Source: JALYOC01 sp036675345
GTDB taxonomy: Bacteria > Myxococcota > Myxococcia > Myxococcales > Myxococcaceae
DNA: 64,000 nucleotides
Reading direction: 5' to 3'
NCBI GenBank assembly: GCA_036675345.1
Contig: JAKFFE010000035.1
Location: forward strand, 1 to 64,000
Shown here: positions 35,354 to 42,793 of the stretch, one piece after another
How positions within the stretch are numbered: position 1 is the first letter of the stretch
How the letters are laid out: each line of letters starts with the position of its first letter
Translations under genes and position numbers: made by a program
The notes under the pieces: model-generated
What the model was told of the DNA's origin: nothing
Database searches by the model: none
The model's input: only the letters and a program-made list of their open reading frames with translations

Positions 35354-35782
35354 CTAGAGCATCGGCTTGAGGCGCTGGGCCTCGGGAAGCAGGATGTACC
35401 AGCGCCCGTCCTCCTGCCGGATCACCGACCACAGGTCGTTGCAGCCCGCCGGGTGGTGCTTGCGGTCCTTCTGGAAGAAGACCTTGGCCGTGCAGTTGAA
35501 CTGCACCACCCCGGTCTTCTCGCTCTGGTCCAGCCGCACGTCCTGCACGTCCACGTCGAAGTCCGACCAGCCGTCGAAGGAGGCCTGCAAGTGGGCCACC
35601 GCCTTCTCCCTGGACCCGATCCGCTTGAGCGACTCCGGCGCCAGGATGCCGACCATCGCCTCGAAGTCCTGGTCGTTGGCGGCGTCGTAGTACGACTCCA
35701 CCGAACCTTCCGGGCTGGACTTCGGACCGTTGCTGCAGCCGGCGATCAGCGACAGGGCAAGGGCAAGGGCGGGCAGGCGCAT
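35354..35782 (-). CDS. Small NTF2-like lipoprotein
   Basis: A protein of 142 aa with a lipobox at SLIAGC. The mature part has an NTF2-like cone layout: helix PEGSVESYYDAANDQDFEAMVGIL, then strands FDVDVQDVRLDQ, GVVQFNCTAKVFF and DGRWYILLPE. One Cys pair is possible. It stops 4 bp after the stop of pyruvate kinase on the other strand. It follows the MoxR-VWA genes on the minus strand at 22 bp and may belong to their transcript. Confidence 0.7.
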   Translation of the reverse strand: MRLPALALALSLIAGCSNGPKSSPEGSVESYYDAANDQDFEAMVGILAPESLKRIGSREKAVAHLQASFDGWSDFDVDVQDVRLDQSEKTGVVQFNCTAKVFFQKDRKHHPAGCNDLWSVIRQEDGRWYILLPEAQRLKPML

Positions 35783-35803
35783 AGGGCCCGGATCTATAGG
35801 CGA

Positions 35804-36991
35804 CTATCGGCGCGCGGAGAAAGCACCGCGGATCAGCTGGGTGACCGCCTCTCCCAGGCCCTCCACCGTCAGCGGGAACATCGGGAAGATCCGCTGGATG
35901 GTCTTGGCGGTCCCGTACCACCCGTGGCGGGGCTCGGGGTTGAGCCAGGCGGAGTGGGGGAAGTGCTCGGCCAGCATCATCAGCCAGCTGGCCCCCTCCC
36001 GCGCGTCGTCGTCCCACAGCCCGCGAGGACCGCCGCGCTCCAGCAACTCATAGGGGGACATCAGGGCGTCGCCCACCAGGATCAGCTTGTAGTTCTTCCC
36101 GCACTGGTTGAGCAGGTCCGGGACCCCGATCGCGTCCTTGAACTCCGGGGAGGTGTACAGCCGGCCGTAGACGCAGTTGTGGAAGTAGTAGGTGCGCAGG
36201 TCCTTGAAGTGGGTGGCGGCGGCGGCGGCGCTGAACAGCCGCGAGACCAGCTCCGCGTACGGGTCCATCGATCCGCCCACGTCCATCAACAGGATCACCC
36301 GGGTGTTGGGCCGCCGGGGCGCGCGGGTCACCACCTCCAGCTCGCCGGCGTTCTTCGCCGTCTGGTCGATGGTTCCCTCCAGATCCAGCTCCTCCGCCAG
36401 CCCCTCCCGGGCGAAGGCCCGCAGCTTGCGCAGCGCCACCTGCAGCTGCCGCGTGTCCAGGATCAGGTCGTCGCGGTAGCCGCGGAACTGGCGGGCGGTG
36501 GCGCGGGCCAGCGCGCTCCGCTGGCCGCCTTCCCCCACCACGATCCCCTCCCGTCTGGCTCCGGCCCGGCCGAAGGGCGAGGTGCCCCCGGTGCCGATGA
36601 ACCGGCTGCCGCCGTCGTGGCGCTCCTTCTGCTCTGCCAGCCGCTCGCGGAACATCCGCTCCAGCGTCTCCGGATCGAACCGTTCCAGCAGGGCCAGCTC
36701 TTCCGGGGTCAGCTCCGGTCGGCGCTGGCGGGCCTCCCGGAGCCAGTCCAACAGCTCCTGGTGCAGCTGCAGCCCGCGCTCCTCCGCGCCCTGGAAGTGA
36801 TGGGCAAAGGCCTGATCGAAGGCATCCAGGTGCGCCTCGGAGTGCACCAGCAACGAGCGGGCCACGTTGTAGAAGCCATCCAGCGAGCTGTCGTGCAGCC
36901 CGAAGGACAGCGCCCCGGCCAGGGCCACCGCCTCGTGGGTCCCCACCGGCACCTTGCGGCGGCGCAGCTCCTCCAGGAAGCCCAGGAACAT
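35804..36991 (-). CDS. VWA domain-containing CoxE-like protein
   Basis: A protein of 395 aa. An N-terminal helical part (about 1-210) precedes a von Willebrand A domain with a MIDAS motif DVGGSMDPY (the first Ser of the canonical DxSxS is Gly). This is the CoxE/DUF58-related type that partners MoxR ATPases. The start lies 4 bp behind the MoxR stop, so the two are coupled. Such pairs act as metal-insertion or protein-remodelling chaperones; no client gene is evident here. Confidence 0.85.
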   Translation of the reverse strand: MFLGFLEELRRRKVPVGTHEAVALAGALSFGLHDSSLDGFYNVARSLLVHSEAHLDAFDQAFAHHFQGAEERGLQLHQELLDWLREARQRRPELTPEELALLERFDPETLERMFRERLAEQKERHDGGSRFIGTGGTSPFGRAGARREGIVVGEGGQRSALARATARQFRGYRDDLILDTRQLQVALRKLRAFAREGLAEELDLEGTIDQTAKNAGELEVVTRAPRRPNTRVILLMDVGGSMDPYAELVSRLFSAAAAATHFKDLRTYYFHNCVYGRLYTSPEFKDAIGVPDLLNQCGKNYKLILVGDALMSPYELLERGGPRGLWDDDAREGASWLMMLAEHFPHSAWLNPEPRHGWYGTAKTIQRIFPMFPLTVEGLGEAVTQLIRGAFSARR

Positions 36992-36995
36992 CGGC

Positions 36996-37838
36996 TCAGG
37001 CCCTCCCGCGCTTGCTGCCGAAGGCCTCCGCCACTGCCTGCAGATCCTGCTCGCGCTTGAGCAGGGCGCCCACGAACGGCAGCCCCTCCTCCAACTGGGA
37101 GCTCTTGATCCCCGAGGCCTTGAGCACCCCGATCCAGTCGATCAGCTCGCTGGTGCTGGGCCGCTTGCGCAGCCGCTGGAAGTCCCGCAACTGGTAGAAC
37201 GTCTCCAACGCCTGGGTGACCAGCGCCGCCTCCAGCCCGGGGTGATGGACCTCCACGATCCGCTGCATCAGGTCCCGCTCCGGGAAGGAGATGAAGTGGA
37301 ACACGCAGCGGCGCAGAAAGGCGTCGGGCAGCTCCTTCTCGTTGTTGCTGGTGATGATCACCACCGGGCGCTGGGTCGCGGCCACCTCCTCGCGGGTCTC
37401 CACGATCTGAAAGCGCATCCGGTCCAGCTCGTGGAGCAGATCGTTGGGGAACTCCAGGTCCGCCTTGTCGATCTCGTCGATCAGCAACACCACCCGAGCA
37501 GGGGAGGCGAACGCCCGGCCCAGCGGTCCCAGCTTGATGTAGTGCTTGATGTCCCGCACGTCGCCTTCGCCAAAGCGCGAGTCGTACAGACGCTGCACGG
37601 TGTCGTAGACGTACAGCCCGTCCTGGGCGCGGCTGGTGCTCTTGACGTGCCAGTGGATCAGCTCCAGCCCCAACTGTTCGGCAATCGCCTCCGCCAGCAG
37701 CGTCTTGCCGGTCCCTGGCTCGCCCTTCACCAACAGCGGCCGCTCCAGGGCCAGCGCGCAGTCCACCGCCGAGCGCAGCCCCTCGCTGGTCAGATAGCGA
37801 TCCGTCCCCTGGAACCTGTCGAAGCTCTTCTTCTTCAT
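36996..37838 (-). CDS. MoxR-family AAA+ ATPase
   Basis: A protein of 280 aa; ATG at 37838 is chosen over a GTG 6 nt upstream. Walker A is GEPGTGKT, Walker B is VVLLIDEIDKAD, sensor 1 is VIITSNNEKELPDAFLRR and an arginine-finger region is present. This is the MoxR clade typical for work with VWA proteins (as CbbQ/NorQ with CbbO/NorD). It is coupled to the VWA gene downstream by a 4-bp gap. Confidence 0.9.
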   Translation of the reverse strand: MKKKSFDRFQGTDRYLTSEGLRSAVDCALALERPLLVKGEPGTGKTLLAEAIAEQLGLELIHWHVKSTSRAQDGLYVYDTVQRLYDSRFGEGDVRDIKHYIKLGPLGRAFASPARVVLLIDEIDKADLEFPNDLLHELDRMRFQIVETREEVAATQRPVVIITSNNEKELPDAFLRRCVFHFISFPERDLMQRIVEVHHPGLEAALVTQALETFYQLRDFQRLRKRPSTSELIDWIGVLKASGIKSSQLEEGLPFVGALLKREQDLQAVAEAFGSKRGRA

Positions 37839-37957
37839 GGTCACGCACCTATAACGCGCTCAAACCGTCGGAAAAACAGGGAGGCAATGGCGGCCGGGGG
37901 CGCTGCGTATCCCGGTTGCGACCCAGGGAAACACTTCAGGGCGCGAAGGAGACTGTC

Positions 37958-38074
37958 ATGTCGAGCCTGACCGAGAAGCGAACCGACGCGCTGGAGTACG
38001 CCGGGATCACCCTCTTTGGCCTCTATTTCGCCGGACTGGCTGCCCTGGTCGCAACGTACGTCAACGTGATCTGA
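37958..38074 (+). CDS. 38-aa single-pass membrane protein, copy 1
   Basis: ATG at 37958, AAGGAG 7 nt upstream, TGA at 38072-38074. A polar N-terminus MSSLTEKRTDALEY leads into one membrane helix (about 16-36, ending TYVNVI). The next small gene has the same length, spacing and key residues (M-x-x-L-T-x-x-R-x-D-A-L-E, later G-L-x-A-x-V-x-Y). This strongly supports that both are expressed genes and tandem duplicates. Function unknown; possible subunits or regulators of a membrane complex. Confidence 0.75.
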   Translation: MSSLTEKRTDALEYAGITLFGLYFAGLAALVATYVNVI

Positions 38075-38084
38075 GTCCCTCCCC

Positions 38085-38117
38085 GCGCCGGCGCCTCCTC
38101 TGGAGAGGCGCTGGCGC
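38085..38117 (+). terminator. Hairpin after the first 38-aa membrane protein gene
   Basis: The stem gcgccggcgcctc (38085-38097) and gaggcgctggcgc (38105-38117) forms 13 pairs including one G-U, with a 7-nt loop. It starts 11 nt after the stop. It is very stable but lacks a T-run; it fits a terminator or an mRNA-end stabiliser separating the two small genes. Confidence 0.55.
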
Positions 38118-38199
38118 AAGTGCTGCGCACGGGGACTGGGCTGGCCCGGGACCGCGCAAATCCGGCTGCACCGCTCCCCGTGAATCTCCTCTGTGGGCC

Positions 38200-38228
38200 C
38201 GCTGGCGTGGGGGATGCCAACGCCAGCG
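38200..38228 (+). promoter_or_regulatory. Inverted repeat in the leader of the second 38-aa gene
   Basis: A perfect 9-bp inverted repeat (cgctggcgt 38200-38208, acgccagcg 38220-38228, 11-nt loop) lies 24 nt before the ATG at 38253. It could be an operator or a leader hairpin controlling the small gene separately from copy 1. Confidence 0.35.
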
Positions 38229-38252
38229 TGTGAACAACCCGGAGGACGGACG

Positions 38253-38369
38253 ATGCCCGCACTGACTGCACCTCGACCTGACGCACTGGAGTGGTTGCCC
38301 CTGATCCTGGTTGGCTGGACCCTCACCGGCCTGCTGGCCGTCGTCAGCTACATGAGCGGCGGACTCTGA
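38253..38369 (+). CDS. 38-aa single-pass membrane protein, copy 2
   Basis: ATG at 38253, GGAGG 8 nt upstream, TGA at 38367-38369. The N-terminus MPALTAPRPDALEW precedes a hydrophobic helix (about 15-34). It matches copy 1 in length and in the LTxxRxDALE segment, with Gly-Leu-x-Ala-x-Val-x-Tyr in the helix. It ends in a Gly-rich tail (MSGGL) instead of NVI. Function unknown. Confidence 0.75.
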   Translation: MPALTAPRPDALEWLPLILVGWTLTGLLAVVSYMSGGL

Positions 38370-38429
38370 CGGGCGGACCCCCGGGGGGCTGCGCAGGTTC
38401 ATCGGTGGGATCCTGGACGGTCTGGGATC

Positions 38430-38457
38430 CCCGGTGGACAAATCCCATTCCACCGGG
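38430..38457 (+). terminator. Hairpin between the small membrane gene and the FG-GAP lipoprotein gene
   Basis: The 9-bp perfect inverted repeat cccggtgga (38430-38438) and tccaccggg (38449-38457), with a 10-nt loop, lies 60 nt after copy 2 and 23 nt before the next ATG. It could end the small-gene transcript or form a leader hairpin. Confidence 0.4.
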
Positions 38458-38480
38458 ACCCCGCCTGCGAGGATCCCCGG

Positions 38481-40235
38481 ATGAGACGCTGCCTTCTGGC
38501 CCTGGTGTTGGTGCAGTGGATGGGCTGTGGGCGAGGTTGCGCAGGCCCGGCCGGCAACCCGGCGCCAGATGACGCAGGCGTCGTCGTCGGTTCAACCCGC
38601 CCCGATGGGGGTGGCTCCAAGGCAGCCGAGCTTTGCGCCGCCGGTGCCACCTCCGGCCCGGTGCGCTCTCCCGCCTTCCGCTTCAACATCCCCGCATCCA
38701 CCGGCTGGTTCGGCCCCCCCTCGGTGGTGGATCTGGACGGCGACGGGACCCAGGAGATCGTGGCCGCCGGCTACGATCTTTTTGTCTATCGCGCGGACGG
38801 CAGCCAGCTGGCCCGGGGCGAACCGGCGGGCGTCCGCACCTTCGCTCCCGCGGTGATTGGCGATCTGGAGGGCGACGGCAGCCTGGAGATCGTCACCGGA
38901 CAGGGGAGGCACGTCTACGCCTACCGGTGGGACGGGAGCGGGCTGCAGCTTCGTCCCGGCTTCCCGGTCGACACCACCGCCGGCGGAGGCACGCCCGAGA
39001 TCCGGGGACTGGCCGCGGCGGACCTGGGGCGCAGCGGTCGGCTGCAGATCATCGCCACCACCACCCAGACCACCGCCACCTCCGAGGGAGGCGCCCAGGT
39101 CTTCGTGCTGGAGGCGGACGGCAGCGCCTATCACCCCAGCTCCCGCTCCACCCCGGACTGGCCGCGCTACAACGCACTGGAAGGAACCGGGAACGACGCC
39201 GACCGCAACGGGATGGGGCACAGCGGCTACGGGGGCTTCGGGCTCAATCCCGGGGTGGGGCAACTGGACGACGACGACGCCCTGGAGGTGGTGGTCAGCT
39301 TCGACAACCACTTCCTCCAGGTGTTTGACCACGACGGGGTGGCAGAGCAGACCGCGCCGCACTTCACCAATCCGCTCAGCGCCCACCTGGGAGAACGGCT
39401 CACCTGGGGGCAGCTGGTGCGCTGGGCGGATCCGGCGGTGGAGACCGCGCTCTACCATGACCACCGGGGAGGCTTTCCCACCGCCGAGACCCATGAGCGG
39501 CTGCAGTGGACCCAGTCTCCGCCCTCGGTGGTGGACCTGGACGGCGATGGCCAGGCGGAGGTGGTGGCGGTGGCGAACGTGGAGAAGGGCTCCCCCTACC
39601 AGACGGTGGCCTGGGCGCTGATGGTGCTGGAGGGCGCGCAGGGTGACGGCACCCGTTCGGCGATGCGCAAGCCAGGGTGGGAAACCCCGCCCCGGGGCGA
39701 GACCCCGATCCCGATCAGCGGCTACTACCCGCCGATCTCCAACCCGGCCCCGGCGATCGCCAACCTCTCCGGCGACGCGCGTCCGGAGATCGTGGTCTCC
39801 CTCAACGACGGCTACCTGTCCGCCTACTCCGCGGACGCCACCCGGCTGTGGCGGGTGGACGTGCGCCACGGCAAGTCGGTGATGTACGCCGCCGAGCCCA
39901 CGGTGGCGGACCTCAACCAGGATGGGCTGCCGGAGGTGGTGGTGGTCACCTACGGGGCGCCGACCGCGCCCGGGTCCGGCAATCTGATGGTGCTCTCCCA
40001 CCAGGGCCAGCTGCTGCACGACCTGGCGTTGCCGGGGCAGCGCACCAACGGCAACGGGATCGGCGCCGCCGCCGCGCCCTCCCTGGCGGACCTGGACGGC
40101 GATGGCTCGCTGGAGATCCTGGTCCACACCTTCGACCACGGGATCGACGTGTTCACAGTTCCCGGCTCCGGCACGCTGTGCCGACCCTGGCCCACTGCCC
40201 GGGGAGGGCTGCTGCGGCAGGGGAGGGCGCTCTAG
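38481..40235 (+). CDS. Large lipoprotein with FG-GAP/VCBS (integrin-like propeller) repeats
   Basis: A protein of 584 aa. The signal ends near VQWMGCGRGC (lipobox Cys16). Repeats of the form VVDLDGDGTQEIVAAG, VIGDLEGDGSLEIVTG, VVDLDGDGQAEVVAVA, TVADLNQDGLPEVVVV and SLADLDGDGSLEILVH build a seven-bladed integrin-alpha-like propeller; the DxDGDG loops bind Ca2+. It is predicted to sit on the outer surface and serve adhesion or binding. Its TAG shares the CTAG with the convergent gene's stop. Confidence 0.85.
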   Translation: MRRCLLALVLVQWMGCGRGCAGPAGNPAPDDAGVVVGSTRPDGGGSKAAELCAAGATSGPVRSPAFRFNIPASTGWFGPPSVVDLDGDGTQEIVAAGYDLFVYRADGSQLARGEPAGVRTFAPAVIGDLEGDGSLEIVTGQGRHVYAYRWDGSGLQLRPGFPVDTTAGGGTPEIRGLAAADLGRSGRLQIIATTTQTTATSEGGAQVFVLEADGSAYHPSSRSTPDWPRYNALEGTGNDADRNGMGHSGYGGFGLNPGVGQLDDDDALEVVVSFDNHFLQVFDHDGVAEQTAPHFTNPLSAHLGERLTWGQLVRWADPAVETALYHDHRGGFPTAETHERLQWTQSPPSVVDLDGDGQAEVVAVANVEKGSPYQTVAWALMVLEGAQGDGTRSAMRKPGWETPPRGETPIPISGYYPPISNPAPAIANLSGDARPEIVVSLNDGYLSAYSADATRLWRVDVRHGKSVMYAAEPTVADLNQDGLPEVVVVTYGAPTAPGSGNLMVLSHQGQLLHDLALPGQRTNGNGIGAAAAPSLADLDGDGSLEILVHTFDHGIDVFTVPGSGTLCRPWPTARGGLLRQGRAL

Positions 40236-40903
40236 TCGACGATGAAGTCCCGGGGTGGCCGCGCATCGTCCAGGTAGGCGGAGAACCCAGCGTTGGATTG
40301 CAGGCGCACCGGCTCCAGCCGGGCCAGGGCGGCGGTGGGCAGCAGGTACTGCTCCAGGACCAGGCTGGCCCGGAGCTCGCCCGGCGCCGCCTCCAGCCGT
40401 TCCACCTCGTGGGCCAGCGAGCCGCGAAAGCGCACCAGGGTGTTCTCCTCGGGGAGAAGTTCGGCCACCACCTGATCGTCGCGAAACAGCCGCAGCCGTC
40501 CGCCGGCGCTTCCTGCGGGTACCTGGAGGTAGAGCACGGTCACCTCCCGAGGCAGCGCCTGGGCCTCGCCGCTGGGGCCGCGCAGGGTCCCGTCGGTATG
40601 CCTTCCCACCCCGGCGCCCGCCGGCACCACCAGCACGTTGAGATAGAACGCATTGGGTCGACGGCGACGCCACCACGGCTGCTTCAGCGCCAACCGCAGG
40701 AACGGAGCGAAGGCCGCAAAGCGCTCCTCCACCCGCGGGAGCCCGGCGAGGGTGAAGGTCACCGCGAACCCCCGGCTGGCCTGGAAGCTCCCGGCCAGGG
40801 TGCTGCGGGCGATCAGCGGAGAGGAGCGAACCCGCTCCCGGGTGGCCGCGAAGACCGTCGGTTCCAGGGCCTTCCTCTGGCTGAAGTACGGCCGCAGCAA
40901 CAT
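40232..40903 (-). CDS. 2-oxoglutarate/Fe(II)-dependent oxygenase (prolyl 4-hydroxylase-like)
   Basis: A protein of 223 aa. The double-stranded beta-helix iron site is readable: His and Asp in GRHTDGTL, the distal His in GSLAHEVERL, and the 2-oxoglutarate-binding Arg in ELRASLVLEQY. It probably hydroxylates a protein side chain or small molecule; the substrate cannot be inferred. No signal peptide, so cytoplasmic. It is convergent with the FG-GAP lipoprotein gene, with overlapping CTAG stops. Confidence 0.85.
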   Translation of the reverse strand: MLLRPYFSQRKALEPTVFAATRERVRSSPLIARSTLAGSFQASRGFAVTFTLAGLPRVEERFAAFAPFLRLALKQPWWRRRRPNAFYLNVLVVPAGAGVGRHTDGTLRGPSGEAQALPREVTVLYLQVPAGSAGGRLRLFRDDQVVAELLPEENTLVRFRGSLAHEVERLEAAPGELRASLVLEQYLLPTAALARLEPVRLQSNAGFSAYLDDARPPRDFIVD

Positions 40904-41224
40904 GAAAGGCGTCTACCGCACCCGGGACGGTAAGCCCAACGAGACGCATGGTGCTGGTCCCGCGCTACGTCCGCGGCGGTGGCACATGATCGGGGTGCGC
41001 GGATCGCTGGCCCGGCGGCTGCAACGAACCGGGCAAGCGCCATCCATATGACGCGCGTCACATCGGCAGGTCGGATCGTCTGCGACGTCGATCGACGAAG
41101 GATGTTCGCCCGCGCGCCGAGCGGCCGCAGTGTTTGCAGCGCGTCCGGGCGTGCTCACAGGGAGGGCGGTTGGCCTCGCGCCTGCAGGGTGCGGTGTCGT
41201 CTTCCCCCACCCGAGGTCTCACCC
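40904..41224. other. 321-bp divergent intergenic region
   Basis: No gene is supported here; the open frames are GC-driven and lack ribosome sites. It contains a perfect 12-bp palindrome TGACGCGCGTCA (41049-41060), listed separately, and must hold the promoters of the oxygenase gene (left) and the fasciclin gene (right). No clear -35/-10 pair was found. Confidence 0.6.
41049..41060. promoter_or_regulatory. 12-bp palindrome, operator candidate
   Basis: TGACGCGCGTCA, perfectly self-complementary, in the divergent gap between the 2-oxoglutarate oxygenase and fasciclin genes. It could bind a dimeric regulator; no specific family is assigned. Confidence 0.3.
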
Positions 41225-41704
41225 ATGCGCCGCTCCTTCCTCGCCGTGCTCGCCGTCGTGCTTCCCTTCGCTGTCCTCGCCCAGGAGACGAAAGACGTCG
41301 TGGACGTCGCCGTCGCCTCTCCGGACCACAAGACGCTGGTCGCCGCGGTGAAGGCAGCCGACTACGTGATTGCGCTCAAGAATCCCGGCCCGCTGACTGT
41401 GTTCGCGCCCACCGACGAGGCCTTCGCCAAGCTCCCGAAGGGGACGGTGGAGAACCTGCTCAAGCCCGAGAGGCGCGGCGACCTGGAGAAGCTGCTGCAG
41501 TACCACGTCACCCCCTCCACCTACCTGATCAAGGACCTGCACCACGGCTTCAAGCTGGGCCAGGCCAACGGGAAGTCGGTGAAGATCGAGAAGACGCCGG
41601 ACGGGAAGGTGAAGATCAACGGGGCGAACATCATCGCCACCATCCGGGTCTCCAACGGCGTGGTGCACGTGATCGATCAGGTCCTGCTTCCGCCCGCGCC
41701 GTAG
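41225..41704 (+). CDS. Secreted fasciclin-domain protein
   Basis: A protein of 159 aa with a signal peptide ending VLAQ and one full fasciclin (FAS1) domain (about 25-158). The conserved FAS1 boxes are TVFAPTDEAFAKLP (H1-like) and the closing NGVVHVIDQVLLPP (H2-like), with the YHVTPS segment between. Such small secreted FAS1 proteins take part in adhesion or matrix binding. A GAGGT ribosome site precedes the ATG. It is a single gene. Confidence 0.92.
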   Translation: MRRSFLAVLAVVLPFAVLAQETKDVVDVAVASPDHKTLVAAVKAADYVIALKNPGPLTVFAPTDEAFAKLPKGTVENLLKPERRGDLEKLLQYHVTPSTYLIKDLHHGFKLGQANGKSVKIEKTPDGKVKINGANIIATIRVSNGVVHVIDQVLLPPAP

Positions 41705-42044
41705 GTCTCACAGGAAGCGTTCCGCGCCCCGGCGCGGCCACGCTCCACTATCTGGAGGGCCGGCGCGAGCGCCCCGAGCGGGTGGGGCGTCAGGCTGTTC
41801 GCAGTCTGACCCGCCAGCGATGCGATCCAGGTTGCGTTGCTGGGCTGAGCGCGACGAGCAATCGGCGGAATCACCCGAAGCGACGTGCGGGGGTCGGGGT
41901 ACGCTGCGCGCCCATGGTGCGTCGTGAAGGAAGAGCCGAGGAGCGAACGCAAGCGAGCGCAGAGGCCGATCCATGCTGCGCCACTGGTTTGAAAGGAGGT
42001 GGGGGAAACCGGATCGCGTAAGCGGCACCGGCCCCCCATCAACA
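41705..42044 (+). other. 340-bp intergenic region with structured elements
   Basis: No convincing gene. A stable stem-loop with a UUCG loop lies at 41789-41810. At 41990-41999 there is AAAGGAGGTG, an almost perfect anti-16S complement, but 45 nt upstream of the ATG used for the next gene. An in-frame ATG at 41973 exists, so a 24-residue longer product is possible. The region may be a regulated leader; no known riboswitch consensus was recognised. Confidence 0.4.
41789..41810 (+). terminator. UUCG-capped stem-loop downstream of the fasciclin gene
   Basis: The stem gtcaggctg / cagtctgac forms 9 pairs (one G-U) closed by the stable loop ttcg. It lies 84 nt after the fasciclin stop. It could be a terminator without T-run or an RNA structure in the leader of the next gene. 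Confidence 0.4.
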
Positions 42045-42791
42045 ATGGACCTCGTCGCGCTGGGAGTAGGGGATGCGTTCTCCGCGGACTACTACTCCTC
42101 CTGTCTTGCCGTGCAGGCCTCCGGGGAGTGGCTGCTGATCGACTGCCCGCATCCGATCCGGAAGATCCTCAAGGAGGCCTCCGCCACCAGCGGGCACGCC
42201 CTGGACGTGGACAGCTTCTCCGCGGTGGTGATCACCCACCTGCACGCCGATCACAGCTCCGGGCTGGAGGGGCTGGGGTACTTCGCCCACTTCGTCCTCG
42301 GCCGGCGTCTGAAGCTGGTGATCCACCCCGCGGTGCTGGAAGAGCTATGGGGCGGCCACCTCTCGGCAGGGATGCGCCGGCTCCTCCATGTCGGCTCGCC
42401 CGACGAGCACCCGATGCGGCTGGAGGACTACTTCGAGGTCGTGCTGCTGGACGAGCAGCGCCCCACCCGGGTGGGCGCGTTCTCCCTCGAGTGCCGGCGC
42501 ACCTTCCACCATGTGCCCACCACCGCGCTGCGGATCACCGCCGGGGAGCGGACCTTGGGCTACTCCGCCGACACCGCCTTCGACCCGGAGCTGATCACCT
42601 GGCTGATGGAGGCGGAGCTGGCGATCCACGAGACCAACTTCGGGGTGCACACCCCCTACGAGAAGCTGGCCGCGTTGCCCGAAGTGCAGCGCCGGAAGCT
42701 GCGGCTGATCCACTACCCGGACGGCTTCGATCTGGAGGGCAGCAACATCGAACCGCTGCGACAGGGCCACGCCTACCGGGTGGGGGCCTGA
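42045..42791 (+). CDS. Metallo-beta-lactamase-fold hydrolase, RNase Z-like
   Basis: A protein of 248 aa from ATG 42045. The zinc motif is THLHADH (His65, His67, Asp69, His70). Further ligands are probably His in FHHVPTT, Asp in YSADTAFD and His in LIHYPDG. The phrases SADTAFDPELITWL and AIHETNFG resemble the ribonuclease Z/ELAC group, so it may cut RNA, but the tRNA-binding exosite arm of true RNase Z is not evident. It stops 2 bp before the start of the ClpX-like gene, a coupled pair. Cytoplasmic. Confidence 0.85.
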   Translation: MDLVALGVGDAFSADYYSSCLAVQASGEWLLIDCPHPIRKILKEASATSGHALDVDSFSAVVITHLHADHSSGLEGLGYFAHFVLGRRLKLVIHPAVLEELWGGHLSAGMRRLLHVGSPDEHPMRLEDYFEVVLLDEQRPTRVGAFSLECRRTFHHVPTTALRITAGERTLGYSADTAFDPELITWLMEAELAIHETNFGVHTPYEKLAALPEVQRRKLRLIHYPDGFDLEGSNIEPLRQGHAYRVGA

Positions 42792-42793
42792 TC

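Noticed and set aside
41134..42021. Plus-strand frame overlapping the fasciclin gene and running into the intergenic gap
   Set aside because: It is out of frame with the FAS1 domain; the portion in the gap (from the ATG near 41914) lacks a ribosome site.
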